Below are positions 32,431-42,772 of a DNA stretch of 64,000 bases, piece by piece (position 1 is the first letter of the stretch; each line of letters begins with the position of its first letter). The notes beneath the pieces are model-generated. The model saw only the letters and a program-made list of their open reading frames with translations, did not search any database and was not told the origin of the DNA. Origin of the DNA: Rhizophagus clarus. Taxonomy: Eukaryota > Glomeromycota > Glomeromycetes > Glomerales > Glomeraceae. The position numbers and the translations under genes were made by a program. Location: assembly GCA_015698045.1 (NCBI GenBank), contig BLAL01000244.1, positions 496,001 through 560,000 of the forward strand. Reading direction: 5' to 3'.

Positions 32431-35400
32431 TAGGAAATTGAGTCGACCAATTCAAAATTGATCATGGTCGATCAAGTCAAGTGACTCGACTAATGATTTT
32501 GTGTATCGAGTACTCAAAAAATTAAAATTGATCAACATATAATCGAATAAATTTGCAACACGTAAAATCGATTATATAATACTCAAATAAAATAAATCGA
32601 TTAAAATATTAATTATGTTTTAATGATAAAATTGGTTAAATAAACGTGATAAACCCTTAAAATAGTAACTTCGCTAATTTTTCTTTGTAACAAGTAAGAA
32701 AGTTTCTTTCTTTCACACTCTTTACTTATAGTATTAATAAACTCTTTTAACGTAAATAATGCCTCCAAAATGTGCAAATAGTTCCACTGAATCTTTACAC
32801 GCATCAAAACGTTTAACAAGTGATATTACAGATGAACAAGAACCACAAATTATCACAAAATCTGCAAATAAAACCAGTTGGGTGTGGGATTACTTTGTAA
32901 AGAAAACAGACGGGCGTGTGTATTGTCAATATATAGAAAAAGATGGTGAAAATGAAATAGTGTGTGGCGCAAGTTTGCTATATAAAACATAAACTTCAAG
33001 CATGAATTATTATTTGGGTGATAAACATAAAGTGTTTAATAAAAAAAAGGAGCAGGTAAATAAAATTGTTAAATTGAATTAATTTTAATAAATAACTAAT
33101 AAATTTTCTTTTGTTTTATTGAAATAAGCAACTTAAAATAGATGATCAAATTAAAAAATTCACTCCACATAAAGAACCCAAACAGCAATATTTACGTAAT
33201 GGTCTTACAGATTGGCTGGTTACTAATGGGTGACCATTTGCTACAATTGTAGGAAAAGGTTTTAAACGGTTTATAAAAAAAGTGGATCCTGCCTTTATTG
33301 TACCATGTTACAGAATACTAAAAGCTAATATTAGAGCTGGTTATCAATATCAAAAAGCACTTTTGCAAATAAAGCAATTGATCAATGAAATTTGTACTTA
33401 TGCAGCTATTACAACTGATTTATGGACTGCCTGTAATAATCAAAGCTATATTGGTATTACCAGTCATTGGTTAACTCCTAATATGGAATTATATGATATC
33501 CTTATTTGTATTGATCTTATTAAATATCCTTATACAGCTGAAAATATTCGTTTAGCATTAGTAAAAAAAATTCAGGAACTTCATTTAAATGATAAAGTAA
33601 AACATGCAGTTACAGATAATGGGTAAATGTAGTAAAAGCGATTAGAGAGTGGGATGGTATAGATAGGATTGCATGTACTTCTCATACGTTTCAGTTATGT
33701 ATAATGAAAGGATTGCGTAAAATTAAGTCATATGCATATAGATTTCAAAAACTTAATCAATTTTTCAATTCACCTAAACAAGCTGAACGTCTAGAACGAG
33801 CACAAATTGAAATTGCAAATTTAAATAAAGAAATTACAAGACAAACTTTAACATCATCTGATAGGAAATTACAAGATTCCAATAAACCAATTAATATTCC
33901 AGATGGTTCTCTGCAAATCCTTCGTACTATTGCTGATTGTAAAACAAGGTGGGGATCTACTTTAGCATCTTGGAAAAGATTATTAGAATTAAAAGAAGCA
34001 ATAAAAAGGACGCTAATAACTTTAAGACTAGATTCAACAGTAGCGCAATAAAAGATTAGAAAAAATTAAGAAAAAGATATTTAAAAGATTGTGAATAGAA
34101 ATTATTAGAAGAATTGTGCAAATTATTTCAACCAATTGAGCGTGCAACCACATTTTTGGGTGGTGAAAAATATTGCACAATATCCTTAATATATTCAACT
34201 TTAGAATCTATTAGATTTTACTATACATCTTTAATTGAAGATGATGATGAAAATGAAGAAGGTATTGAAGGTAATGGTGATGAAAATTTTTAATTGTTTG
34301 AAAATTTTTTTTATTTTTTTATTTCAACTTCTAATTTTTAATAATTATTAATATAACTATAGATGATGATGATAAATTAGAAGATGATGATGAAGAAAGT
34401 GATGATGAGAATGAGGGGGAAAGTGAGTCAGATGAAGAGGAAGAAGATGAACAGCGTATACGGCCAAATGTTACTATAAGACAACAATCTCAACATCAAC
34501 AATCTCAACATTAATAACATCAACAACAACCTCAACGTCAACATCATCAACAACAGCTAAATACTGCATATATAATTAATAAAGTTAAAAAGGAAATTTA
34601 TGGTGCTTTATTTGATTATTGGAATGATCCTCCTATGACTATACTTTTGGCAACTATTCTTGATTCCCAATGCAAAAAAACACATGGTTGGCCTAATGAA
34701 TTGCGAGAAAGAGTAAAGGTTGAACTGAAAGTTCAGTATGATGAGATTAAGCCTCAAAATAATACACAATCCAAAGAAAATTTTTCTAATAATAATTCAT
34801 CAATTGACCGTTTTCACGCATATATTTTTGGCCCTCAAGTTATAGAAGAAAATGAAGACACTGAATTTGACAATTATTTTAGGACTCCTCAAGCTTCTTA
34901 CGATACCAATCCTTTTCAATGGTGGCAAAATAATAAAGATTCATTCCCAGTGTTATATGAATTAGCTCATAAATATTTATGTATATCAGCCACGTCAGTT
35001 CTAAGTGAAAGACTATTCAGTGATGCTAGAAATCAAATTTGTGAAGAAAGGAACTGGTTAAAAGCATCTACAGTTACTGAATTACTATTTCTCAAGAGAA
35101 ATAGCGAATATTTTAATGTATTTAAGTAGTTTGTTTGACATGTACTATATGTCAATTTAATAATAATTTTGAAACTATGTAAAATTGATGGTTTCTTATA
35201 AATAAATAATACGAAAGTATAAAACTGCATAAATACTATTATATTTATTTTTTATTTATTTTAATTTACTAATAAAATACTAATTATTTATGATATTTAA
35301 TTGATTAATTGTTCGATTAATTGTTCGAGTTTATTAGATCAAGTATACCTGATTGAATTTTAATCGATTACAGCTTATTAGTCGATTTTGGTCGATCTTG

Positions 35401-35459
35401 CCTAAAAAATTTTAACCAATTAATCGAACAATGATTTTGAGTGTTGACTCAATTCCCTA
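32431..35459 (+). mobile_element. hAT transposon, 3.03 kb, TIRs and 8-bp TSD intact
   Basis: Left end TAGGAAATTGAGTCGACC; right end, read inward, TAGGGAATTGAGTCAACACT. Perfect 8-bp duplication ATATAGAG at 32423-32430 and 35460-35467. It encloses a hAT transposase relic and was inserted into the AT satellite. Size, ends and duplication length all fit the hAT superfamily. Confidence 0.95.
32759..35129 (+). pseudogene. hAT transposase, broken
   Basis: Pieces in order. A BED-type zinc finger start (32759-32992; SWVWDYFVKK, two Cys, then a stop before the His part). An intron with GTAAAT at 33056. A segment 33129-33626 with TTDLWTACNNQSYIGITSHW and VTDNG, the conserved catalytic neighbourhood of hAT transposases. 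33704-34051 with CKTRWGSTLASWKRLLEL. An acidic stretch 34360-34460. Finally 34635-35129 with NPFQWWQNNKDSFPVLYELA and CISATSVLSERLFSDA, the hAT dimerisation domain. In-frame stops at about 32990, 33231, 33624 and 34050-34110 plus frameshifts make it non-functional. Length and order match a full-length transposase of about 650-700 aa, so the element decayed by point mutation, not by deletion. Confidence 0.92.
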
Positions 35460-35467
35460 ATATAGAG

Positions 35468-36001
35468 TATTTGATAAAAATTTTTTTTAAAAGATTTTTT
35501 AATATTCAAATAGAATATTTTTGATAAATAAAAATTTTTTTTTGTAATTTCTACTAAGAATTTGTATAAAAAAATTCATATAGAATATTTTGATAAGAAT
35601 TTTTTAAAAGTTTATATAAAAAAAGTTTATATCTAATAAAAAATTTTTTTAAAAGTTTTTTTAAGAGTTTATATAAAAAAAATTTATGCAAGATATTTAA
35701 TAAAAAAATTTTTTTTAAAAGATTTTCTAAAAATTCATATAGAAAAAATTTATATAAAATATCTTTAATAGAAAATTTTTTTTTAAAAGATTTTTTTAAA
35801 AGTTTATATAAGAAAAATTTATATAATAGAAAATTTTTTTAAGAGATTTTTTAAAAGTTAATATAAAAAAAATTTGTTTTTAAAAATTTATATAGAAAGA
35901 ATTTATATAAAATATTTTTAATAGAAATTTTTTTTTAAAAAAAAATTTTTTAAAAGTTTATATAGAAATTTTTTTTTAAAAAAAAATTTTTTAAGAGTTT
36001 G
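35468..36001. repeat. AT satellite (part right of the hAT insertion)
   Basis: Seven or so degenerate units of about 60-75 bp: AATTTATATAGAATATTTT, A/T runs and AAAAGTTTATATAAAAAAA. Confidence 0.75.
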
Positions 36002-36003
36002 TA

Positions 36004-36847
36004 CAGTCAACTCCCTTTATAGTCACCTCCATTGTAATCACATTACCCTATATAGTCACCTTAGTTGAGTGTCCCAAATTTTCATATATAAAAACTATCG
36101 TTTATAGTCACAAACTACCTATAGTCACTATCACATCTTTTTTAAAAAATTTTATATATATGTGATTATAAAAAGATATTTATTAAAATATAATTATTTT
36201 ATGATCTAATGATCAGATTTCAATGATCTTTAGCTCATTAAGTTCATCTCATTGAAAGGAATCAGATGGTAGTAATTTTATAACGATTGGATTAATATTG
36301 ACCGAGAAATTCGATTTTAAAGACCAAATTAGCATTTTATACATGTAAAATTCGTATAACATTAAATATTTTGACTGTATTTTAATTACTATGGGTTCTG
36401 GTGATCAGATTTTAATGATCTTAGGCTCATTAGACTCGTCTCGTCGAGAGGAAGCCAATGGTAATAATTTTATAATGATTGGATTAATATTGACCGAGAA
36501 ATTCGATTTTAAAGTCCAGATCAGCATTTTTTATATGTAAAATTCACATAACATTAAATATTTTGACTGTATTTTAATTATTACGGGTTCTAGTGATCAG
36601 ATTTTAATGATCTTAGGCTCGTTGAAATCGTCTCATCAAGAGGAATCTAATGGCTATAAATTCATAATAATTGGAATAAAATTGACAAAATTACTATGAT
36701 GTGAATATTTAACCAAAATTATTACAATTTATAATTCTAGCCAAAATTACTGATTTAATTATAAGATTTTATTGCTTACAGTCACATCTCATCATAGTCA
36801 CCAAATATAGACTGTCCCAAATGTGTGACTATAGAAAAAGTTGACTG
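36004..36847. mobile_element. CAGT-ended MITE with TA target, copy 2 (844 bp)
   Basis: Starts CAGTCAACTCCCTTTATAGTC and ends with TATAG...AGTTGACTG; TA flanks both ends. Sub-terminal AGTCACC words recur on both sides. Its interior has expanded by a ~192-bp tandem duplication (36211-36690). Confidence 0.85.
36211..36690 (+). repeat. ~192-bp tandem repeat, 2.5 copies, inside the MITE
   Basis: GATCAGATTTNAATGATCTT recurs at 36211, 36403 and 36595, each followed by AGCTCATT/AGGCTCATT, TCATCTC-like, GATTGGATTAATATTGACCG and ATTAAATATTTTGACTGTAT. Copies are highly similar, so the duplication is younger than the element. Confidence 0.9.
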
Positions 36848-37049
36848 TATAAGATATTTTTAATAAAAAATTTTTTTAAATTTTATAATATTAAATAAAA
36901 AATAATATACTTTTATACTAATAATTAAATTTATATTAAATAAATTACTAATAATTATACTATTTTAAAAAATTTAGATTTTTGTAAGTTTAAAGTAAAA
37001 TTTAATAGTAAATTTGAAATCTTTTTTAAAGACCTTTATTAAAAGTAAA

Positions 37050-37180
37050 CAGTAAAGTTTTATTATATTATTAATTAATAAAAAAAAGCTGGAATTTCAA
37101 AGTATTATACTATTAATTAATAAAAAAAAAAACTGAAATTCTAGAACATTATATTATTAATTAATAAAAAAAAATTAAAA
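37050..37180 (+). repeat. ~56-bp tandem repeat, three copies
   Basis: TATATTATTAATTAATAAAAA, then CTGGAATTTCAAAG or CTGAAATTCTAGAAC, recurs three times. Confidence 0.7.
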
Positions 37181-37244
37181 TTATATATATTTATTTTTTT
37201 TTGTATTAACTATACAAATTAAAATATATAATATATATGATATA

Positions 37245-37624
37245 TAGGTAAACCTATAATAAAAGGTGAAATTTAGCCAAAAAATTTTTTTTAAGATTTT
37301 ATTATAATTATATATTAATTAACTTAATCTTTTAAAAAAATTATTTTTTTATTTAATACATTAATAAAAATTAAATTTTTAATGATTTGTAATTTATATA
37401 TATATATTTTTTATTTTATTTAATAAGTTATATGTAAATATGCTAAAAAAAAACTAATACTTTTAATAAATTTCTGGCAAAATTTTGATTTAATTTAAAA
37501 AAAGCCAATTTAAAAATCTTTAAAAAGTTTTTAAAATAATAATAATTTTTTAAATTAATTAAATAATTAAATTTATGATTATTTTAAAATTATGTTATTG
37601 TCTCAGTCCCATAGGTTTATTCAT
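37245..37624. mobile_element. MITE related to the 23.9-kb element, copy 2
   Basis: Left AGGTAAACCTATAATAAAAG and right CCCATAGGTTTATTC form an imperfect inverted repeat, with GGTGAAATTTAGCCAAAAAA following the left end as in the 23.9-kb copy (GGTGGAGCTTGGCCAAAAA). Confidence 0.6.
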
Positions 37625-38361
37625 ATATAAAAATAATTATTATTATTATATAAATTATATATATAATATATAAATATATATGAATAAATGTATTTGTAAC
37701 AATCTATTACAAATATTATTTGTAACAACCTTAAAAAAAAAATTATAAGAAAGTTATAATATATAAACTTTTAAAAAATATTATAATAAGTGTATTTTTG
37801 CCCCTCTCAGCAAGTTTACTTAGAATGACAAAGATGATTTTGAATGTTATTTTTGATTTATTTAATAAAAATTCTTTTTTCACCAAGTGATTGGCAAAGA
37901 AATTTCCTTTTTTGAATGTCTGTGTAATCTTATATAATAAAATTTTCCATTTTTTCTGGAAACAAAAATTACCTTTTTTGGATTTGTGTAATATCACATG
38001 ATTCGAACTGACCAATAAAAATGCGCCAATTAGATTGTTATAATTAGACTTATCCAATATATATAATCTTTTAAAAATCTTAAAATCTATATAAATAAAA
38101 TTTTATGACTTTTAAAAATTTTACTAATATAGTTAAATAAACTTACATATAACTTTTATATATATGTTTTAGGATTTTAAATAAGTGTTTTTTTAAATTA
38201 AACAATAATTTTTAAATTATTTTGTATACTTTTATATTTAAAAATGAAAAAACCATCTAGTATATAAGATATAAAAGATTTTTGCTATATTTTTGTTTTT
38301 TAATTATTTTATTAAAATGCTTTCAAATACTTGTAAGTATATAGTTTTTTAAGATGTGTTA
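37625..38361. other. AT-rich intergenic DNA
   Basis: An open frame of 104 codons on the minus strand (37743-38057) has a Lys/Phe/Asn/Ile composition with repeated KKGNF words that reflect a tandem DNA repeat. Not called as a gene. Confidence 0.35.
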
Positions 38362-38369
38362 GTATTTTT

Positions 38370-38606
38370 TAAGGTTGCTGGGCAAAACTAGGTAGTTTAG
38401 CAAACTGTCTAAATGCTGAAAGGGTAAAACTTGACAAAACTATATTAAAATCTTAGTAAAAAAAATTAGCAAAACTTGACAAATGTTAAAACTTATAGTA
38501 AATCATATTAAATAGTGAAACAATAGTAAAGTATTATTAAAAAATCAGTAAAACTAGAGTTTAAACGTTTAGCCAAATTTAAAATTAGTTTAGGCAGGCA
38601 ACTTTA
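38370..38606. mobile_element. hAT-type MITE, GTTGCC family, copy 3 (237 bp)
   Basis: Ends TAAGGTTGCTGGGCAAAACT and, inward from the right, TAAAGTTGCCTGCCTAAACT. Perfect 8-bp target duplication GTATTTTT at 38362-38369 and 38607-38614. Interior differs from the other two copies (repeats of AAACTTGACAAA and TAGTAAA), so only the ends are shared. Confidence 0.9.
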
Positions 38607-38837
38607 GTATTTTTCTTTATTTATACCCTTAGTAAAAAGTAAAAAATATGTTAAAGTTTAGTTAAACAACTTATTTAATAGTAGTTTTTTAAAAGCAAAT
38701 TCAAACTCTTTTATAACTAGTTAATAAATAATCTTATTAGTATTAATAGATTTCATATAAATAATATAATAATAAAAATATTTATTTTACTTTTAAAAAA
38801 ATAAAAATTTATTTTTTATCAGATTGTGAACTGTATA

Positions 38838-39024
38838 CAGTTGACCCTTCTATATAGTCACACTCTTTAGAACTGAAAAAAATGGTGTAATTATAAAAAT
38901 ACTATATGATATGATTAAAGAAGGGGTTTTTTTAATAAGTTTATTAGTAACTTAGGCTATTTTAAATATGCTTATAAGGGGAGAATGTGATTATAAATAG
39001 GATGACTATATAGGAGGTTGACTG
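38838..39024. mobile_element. CAGT-ended MITE with TA target, copy 3 (187 bp)
   Basis: Starts CAGTTGACCCTTCTATATAG and ends (inward) CAGTCAACCTCCTATATAGTC; TA on both sides. The shortest and best-matched member of the family. Confidence 0.9.
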
Positions 39025-39226
39025 TAGAATAAGAAAGAATTCTATTTATAATAATATTTATTATAATAAATTAAATTTATAATTAAATTAAATATTTAAT
39101 ATTATATTATTTATTAATATTAAAAATAATATTTATTCTTTCTTTTTATAAAATATTAATAGTTTATTAAATTAAACTTATTTTAATTAATTGCATTATT
39201 AAATAATAAATAATTTTTAAGATTAT

Positions 39227-39384
39227 TATTAATATTATATTATTTTAGTGGTTGTTTGGACTGGTATCTTTACTAGAAGTATGGCGTATAGAATAGATGC
39301 GATACTTTGTATTCTTCCCTTTTTCTAATAAATATGAATATGCTTTCAAAACCTTAAAAAAAAAATATTAATATTATATTATTT
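39227..39384 (+). mobile_element. Short retroposed fragment with perfect 19-bp TSD
   Basis: TATTAATATTATATTATTT occurs at 39227-39245 and 39366-39384. The 120 bp between start AGTGGTTGTTTGGACTGG, have GC content well above the surroundings, carry AATAAATATGAATATG and end in an A-run. That is the structure of a 3' piece of a LINE or a SINE inserted by target-primed reverse transcription. Confidence 0.9.
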
Positions 39385-39946
39385 ATATTAGATTATTTTT
39401 ATATTAATTTATTATATTAATATAATCAATAGTATTATTTAAATTAATATTAATAACTTTTATATTATTATTACTTTATTTATATAATAAATAATTATTT
39501 AGATCAAAAAAAAAAATTGGTATAATATACTATTATATGATTTTAATATAATTTTTTTATAAAGTTTAACTTTATAAGCAAATTCTCATTTTTGTTTAAA
39601 TATATTTAAATTAATACTAATATTATTAAATAAGATTAAAATGTAATAAATTTTATATTATTTTAAAATTATATTTTTTTAAATAAAATTTAGTAAGATA
39701 CTAAGATTTAATTAAAAACTATAGCAAAAGTAATAGTAATTTAAGATTAATGGGATTACTTTTTTTGATTTACTGATTAATTGGTTTAAATATATATATA
39801 TAATTTTTTCTCTAATATTCAATTAATACTGTATTAAAGATCAAACACTAAAAATTATAATATGATATTTTATTAATAAAAAGCTTTTTATATTATGCAT
39901 ATTTGTATAAAGAACGTAAATATCAAATTAAAATATATAAATGCAA
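39385..39946. other. AT-rich intergenic DNA
   Basis: No feature supported. Confidence 0.35.
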
Positions 39947-40470
39947 TGGAATAACTGTTCATGACTTATCAATCACAAAAACGTTTTTTAAATATATTTT
40001 ATAGATAATAATTAATGGATGTTGAGCAGAAATTTTCAACTAATCAAGTAGAGGTGATTTAGTTAAATTGAAAAGATGCAAATTAAGAAAATAATTACAA
40101 TAAAGTAATTGTTCATACCTTATCAATTGCAAAAAATTCTTTTTAAATAAATTAATAGTTAATGATGTTAAGTAGAAATTTTCAACTAATCAAGCAGAAG
40201 TAGTTTAGCTAAATCGAAAAAGATGTAAATTAAGAAAACAATTACAATGAAGTAAACTGTTCATACCTTATCAGTTGCGAAATGTTTTTTTTTATAAATA
40301 TACTTATAACTACTAGTGAGTAGGTTATAGGTAAGAGACGCATCATCCAGCACGAGAACATTAAATAATTACTTGTTCCGTTTTCTGTATCCTCGTTTTA
40401 CTCTGTATTATAACTAATCAAGAAGAATTGGTTTAGTTAAATTGAGAAAGATGCAAATTGAGATTCATCG
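39947..40470 (-). repeat. ~150-bp tandem unit, about three copies
   Basis: GTTCATACCTTATCAATTGC-like words recur at 39957, 40111 and 40259, each followed by AATTTTCAACTAATCAAG and TTTAGTTAAATTGAAAAGATG; a partial fourth copy lies at 40408-40460. On the minus strand each unit shows a donor-like GATAAG|GTATGAAC, so this too could be an exon-intron repeat. It lies downstream of the TRAPPC2L gene. Confidence 0.6.
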
Positions 40471-41001
40471 CCATACGAACATGTTTCTACCCTCTACTAC
40501 ATTGGCACATCAGCGGTCTCGACTTCATGGACCCAAAATATCTAATAGACATGTTGCAAAATTACGAAAAAAATTCGGTTCTCAGAAACAAATAATATAT
40601 TTATGAGAAACTTCGCTTAAAGTATTAAGCTATCATTAAAGTCAACTACATCAACTTACCACGAGAAATGCTGTATCGTAATATGTATTGATCTCGAAAC
40701 GTTAAAAGAAATTATATTTTCTAGTATGGATCAATTTTTTTTTTTGTGATGGATATATAATTGTACATGACTTTAAACTTAAACTCCTTCAAATTTTTTC
40801 ACATTTCAGATTCTGTGGGAACATTCTAAACAGTCATTCTTTTCACGTAAACCTTTCTTTTTCTCTTAAAAACTTCACTCTCCGTCTTTCTTTGACGAGT
40901 GTCACATTATTATTTAATAAATAAAATATTACATCTATTATTTGAAACATCTTGCTTTAACCATGTTAAATAATTATAATTACATTTTTTCTATTGATTT
41001 T
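40471..41001. other. Intergenic, downstream of the TRAPPC2L gene
   Basis: Slightly richer in GC around 40470-40560; no open frame recognised. Confidence 0.35.
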
Positions 41002-41787
41002 TTATGGACTAACAACTTCGTCAGAAGACATTGATCCAATAGCATCAATAGATTCAATAAATTTTTTACTAACAATCGATTTTTTTCCATCCAAATTATA
41101 AAATGGATTACAAACTTGGTTGATATACACATTATGAATTTTCTTAAATAACTGTAATAAATTTTTTTTTTTTAAAAAAAAAAAAAAAAAAGTAAAATAA
41201 AATTATATAAAATTATTTCATCAAGTTAAAATTAGTATTCCTTAGAGTGAAATTTTAATAAATACATACATTTTTAATATCTGTATTTTTAATCACAGCA
41301 TCAGGAATCGAAAGAACCACCACAAATTTTACTTTGGTATTCGTTACATATCCATATCTAAACGAAACGAATTCAGAATATGTTAATTATTAATAAACTT
41401 TTCTCAAAAGATAAATCTTAACTTACACAGCTAAATCTTCCATCGTATATAATAATCCAAGATAAGTATCAGCTGGTTCAGATCCAGAGACAATAGCTAA
41501 TGATTCAAATAAATATGATTTAGAACGGTCATTTTTTATATTTTCCTTATCATAAGATCTAATTAATCCAAACCTCTTTCGTCAATAAAATCACAGGATG
41601 TATGAGCAATATAATGAAACTTTAAATCGGGATGAGAATTACTAAAATTTTTAATATATAATGGATTATTCTTGTAAAAATTAGAAAAATATTAATAATT
41701 TAAATAATAATGACAAGGTTTAGATGAGACTTTATTGGTTACCTGTTTACCGATTATAGCAATGCTCTGAATTTTTATATTACTCAT
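41002..41787 (-). CDS. TRAPPC2L: TRAPP complex subunit 2-like (TRAPPC2L/Tca17)
   Basis: Four exons: complement(41002..41151, 41270..41357, 41427..41670, 41743..41787). Donors GTAACC, GTAAGT, GTATGT; acceptors TTACAAG, TCGTTTAG, TTACAG. Product starts MSNIKIQSIAIIGKQ, then NNPLYIKNF...LKFHYIAHTSCDFIDER, later YLGLLYTMEDLAVYGYVTNT, KVKFVVVLS, FKKIHNVYINQVCNPFYNL. These are the conserved features of the longin-fold TRAPPC2L family (N-P-L-Y-I, K-F-H-Y, H-T-S-x-D, LGLLYxxED, VYGYVTN, K-F-V, C-N-P-F-Y). The family takes part in assembly of TRAPP, the tethering complex and Rab GTPase exchange factor at the Golgi. Exon 2 has an apparent one-base frameshift near 41575-41580, after FIDER; downstream the frame is intact through the stop. 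It may be a sequencing error, a fresh mutation or a mis-called small intron. About 174 aa when read through. Confidence 0.9.
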
Positions 41788-42772
41788 TTTTATAACGTAA
41801 GGTTCATAAGAAGGAAGAAAAATTCGAAGAATAATTTTAGGTTCATGCAATGCGCATGATTTATGTAACCCTTATGTAATTTTGGACGGGATCATCATAT
41901 TTTTTTATCCGTCCCAAATTTTAAAAGTTGGAAATTAATAGTTAGGGTAAATGAACGAAAAAAAGAGGATAATAATCACGTATTGAAAAAAAATTAAATA
42001 TGTTAACGCGAATATCTTTCTCAAGTAAGTGTAAAAACATTATAAAAGTAAGATCTTTTATAAAATATATGATGAATAAGTAAAAATGTTAGTTGATGAG
42101 AAAAAAAAAAAAATGTTTGTTTCCTTTGACAAGGAATTATCTATTAATTACAATTTTTTGTTTGATTTTAATAATCTCATCGTAAACTCATTGGCATCAC
42201 TTTACTTAATAATCTTTAATTGGAAAGGATGGCATATCAAAGTGAATATTTCAGAAAAATTTATATGCAGCAAATAATATTTAATTCTAGACTGATTATG
42301 AATATAGAAACAAGAAACATCAAAGAACTTAATCAATGGGATATGAAATGAATCATAATTCATTTGAATAACTTATTATAGTCATTAAGGTCAAGTAAAT
42401 GGATGTGATGCAGAATGATGTTAATGATTTCTTAATAATCAAACCTTACATTGTCCCTCAGTAAATTAAAATAATGTTACAATATAAAATTAAGTTTTCT
42501 TAAATAATGATTATCTAGAAAAATCATTCGTTGTGAAACGTGTTATACATTCCTTCTAATATTTTTCCGAATCCGTAAACACCAAATACACGAAATATTA
42601 CAAAAACATTACATCACCAATTCAACAATCATGCTCCTTTAGGTATGCGAGCCATTCAAAACATTGTTGTATGTTACAAGTCACAGAGCACAATTTTACT
42701 ATGTTTTCCGATCGTATAGAATTTAAATGATATAAATAAGTTAGTTTATGCACTATTAAAATTTCATAAAAC
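41788..42772. other. Shared upstream region of two divergent genes
   Basis: 985 bp between the start codons of the TRAPPC2L-like gene (minus) and the methyltransferase gene (plus). Contains an unsupported 63-codon frame (42086-42277) and no clear promoter motif beyond AT-rich stretches. Confidence 0.4.

Noticed and set aside
33056..33128. BED-finger exon of the hAT as an independent host gene
   Set aside because: Lies within the hAT ends, has an in-frame stop and is followed by the rest of the transposase.
37743..38057. 104-codon open frame on the minus strand
   Set aside because: Composition and internal word repeats follow from AT-rich tandem DNA; no splice sites, homology or context.
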